Below, in pieces: positions 63,790 to 64,000 of a stretch of DNA of 64,000 nucleotides. How positions within the stretch are numbered: the stretch's first letter is position 1; each line of letters opens with the position of its first letter. The notes under the pieces are model-generated. The model was not told the DNA's origin. It searched no databases and worked only from the letters and a program-made list of their open reading frames with translations. The DNA comes from Hanleya hanleyi. Lineage: Eukaryota; Mollusca; Polyplacophora; Lepidopleurida; Hanleyidae. The position numbers and the translations under genes are program-made. Location: the NCBI GenBank assembly GCA_036873755.1, contig JAVTVY010008113.1:124001-188000 (forward strand), given 5' to 3'.

Positions 63790-64000
63790 ATGAACATGTC
63801 GTGTACGTGTTCGTTCTGTCAGAGAACCTTCTCTCCTTGCGAAAGTATGCTATAGGTCCAACAAGAGCAGTAGAACATCCATATACGATGACGGTGAGCG
63901 GCCCTACGGCATGTGGAAAGACGTCCTGGGTGATGAAGTTCTTAGAGGAAGGTGTGGCAACCCCAGCTCCGACACGTGTTGTTTGGTGTTATAGCCAATG
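63790..64000 (+). pseudogene. Third ZF-ATPase copy, broken and cut by the window end
   Basis: The ATG at 63790 starts MNMSCTCSFCQRTFSPCES. A 49-base deletion at about 63850, between two GCT triplets, removes both finger histidines and shifts the frame. Walker A (GPTACGKT) is intact in the shifted frame near 63902-63925, followed by the EEGVATPAPTRVVWCYSQ-like region to the window edge. Confidence 0.8.

Overview
The window is animal nuclear DNA, most likely from a marine invertebrate and probably a mollusc such as a bivalve. It is intron-bearing and dense in repeats. It holds one host exon (the end of a CPEB2-4/orb2-type gene), a Polinton/Maverick, a DIRS-like tyrosine-recombinase retrotransposon, an L1/Tx1-type LINE, a pogo-type MITE and a tandem array of Naiad-type Penelope-like elements. 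The phylum is inferred from repeat and element types. No species marker is present.

Layout. 1-5.5 kb: last CPEB coding exon and its AT-rich 3' region. About 6.9-21.0 kb: a decayed DIRS-like element split by three insertions into RT/RNase H, RNase H end, and recombinase N- and C-terminal fragments. One insertion is a large fold-back (8319-17245) that itself holds a 6-kb block, inside which lies a 4.1-kb inverted-repeat element carrying a 400-bp MITE. This makes five nested layers. 21.5-23.4 kb: decayed LINE. 24.2-24.5 kb: tRNA-like sequence and a 157-bp pogo-type MITE with TA duplication. 25.6-27.5 kb: CATGCTG-rich tandem repeat with a 136-bp higher-order period.

27563-39702 is a complete 12,140-bp Polinton bounded by 6-bp target duplications (CTCATA) and inverted repeats of about 1.5-1.7 kb. 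All genes are on the + strand: tail-anchored ORF, acidic 155-aa ORF (with a truncated tandem duplicate), integrase plus out-of-frame chromodomain, membrane ORF, Ser/Thr-rich ORF, packaging ATPase, hydrophobic late protein, coiled-coil-like late protein, penton-like protein, pVI-like protein, major capsid protein (broken) and adenain-type protease. There is no protein-primed DNA polymerase and no room for one.

39.7-43.9 kb is a graveyard of Polinton-type terminal fragments and minus-strand ORFs. 44.1-58.2 kb is a head-to-tail array of four Naiad units plus a partial unit. Domain order is N-terminal GIY-YIG, CxC linker, RT. All units are broken, and they share some lesions. 58.4-64.0 kb holds units of the fold-back arm family and then a second Polinton-related system: a 410-aa protein joining a C2H2 finger, a viral-type packaging ATPase and a C-terminal domain, and a 203-aa relative with finger and C-terminal domain but no ATPase. 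The ATPase gene recurs in inverted copies around GGT/CCA microsatellites and long palindromes. One copy is cut by a solo Naiad pseudo-LTR.

A 3'-end module of about 65 nt (TGTAAACAYACCCA, GGYTCC, CAGC, then AATAAA) follows the Polinton ATPase and the ZF gene, stands alone near the Polinton's left end, and may recur as a partial copy near 41.8 kb. It ties the two systems together and suggests that a gene was lost from the Polinton's left end.
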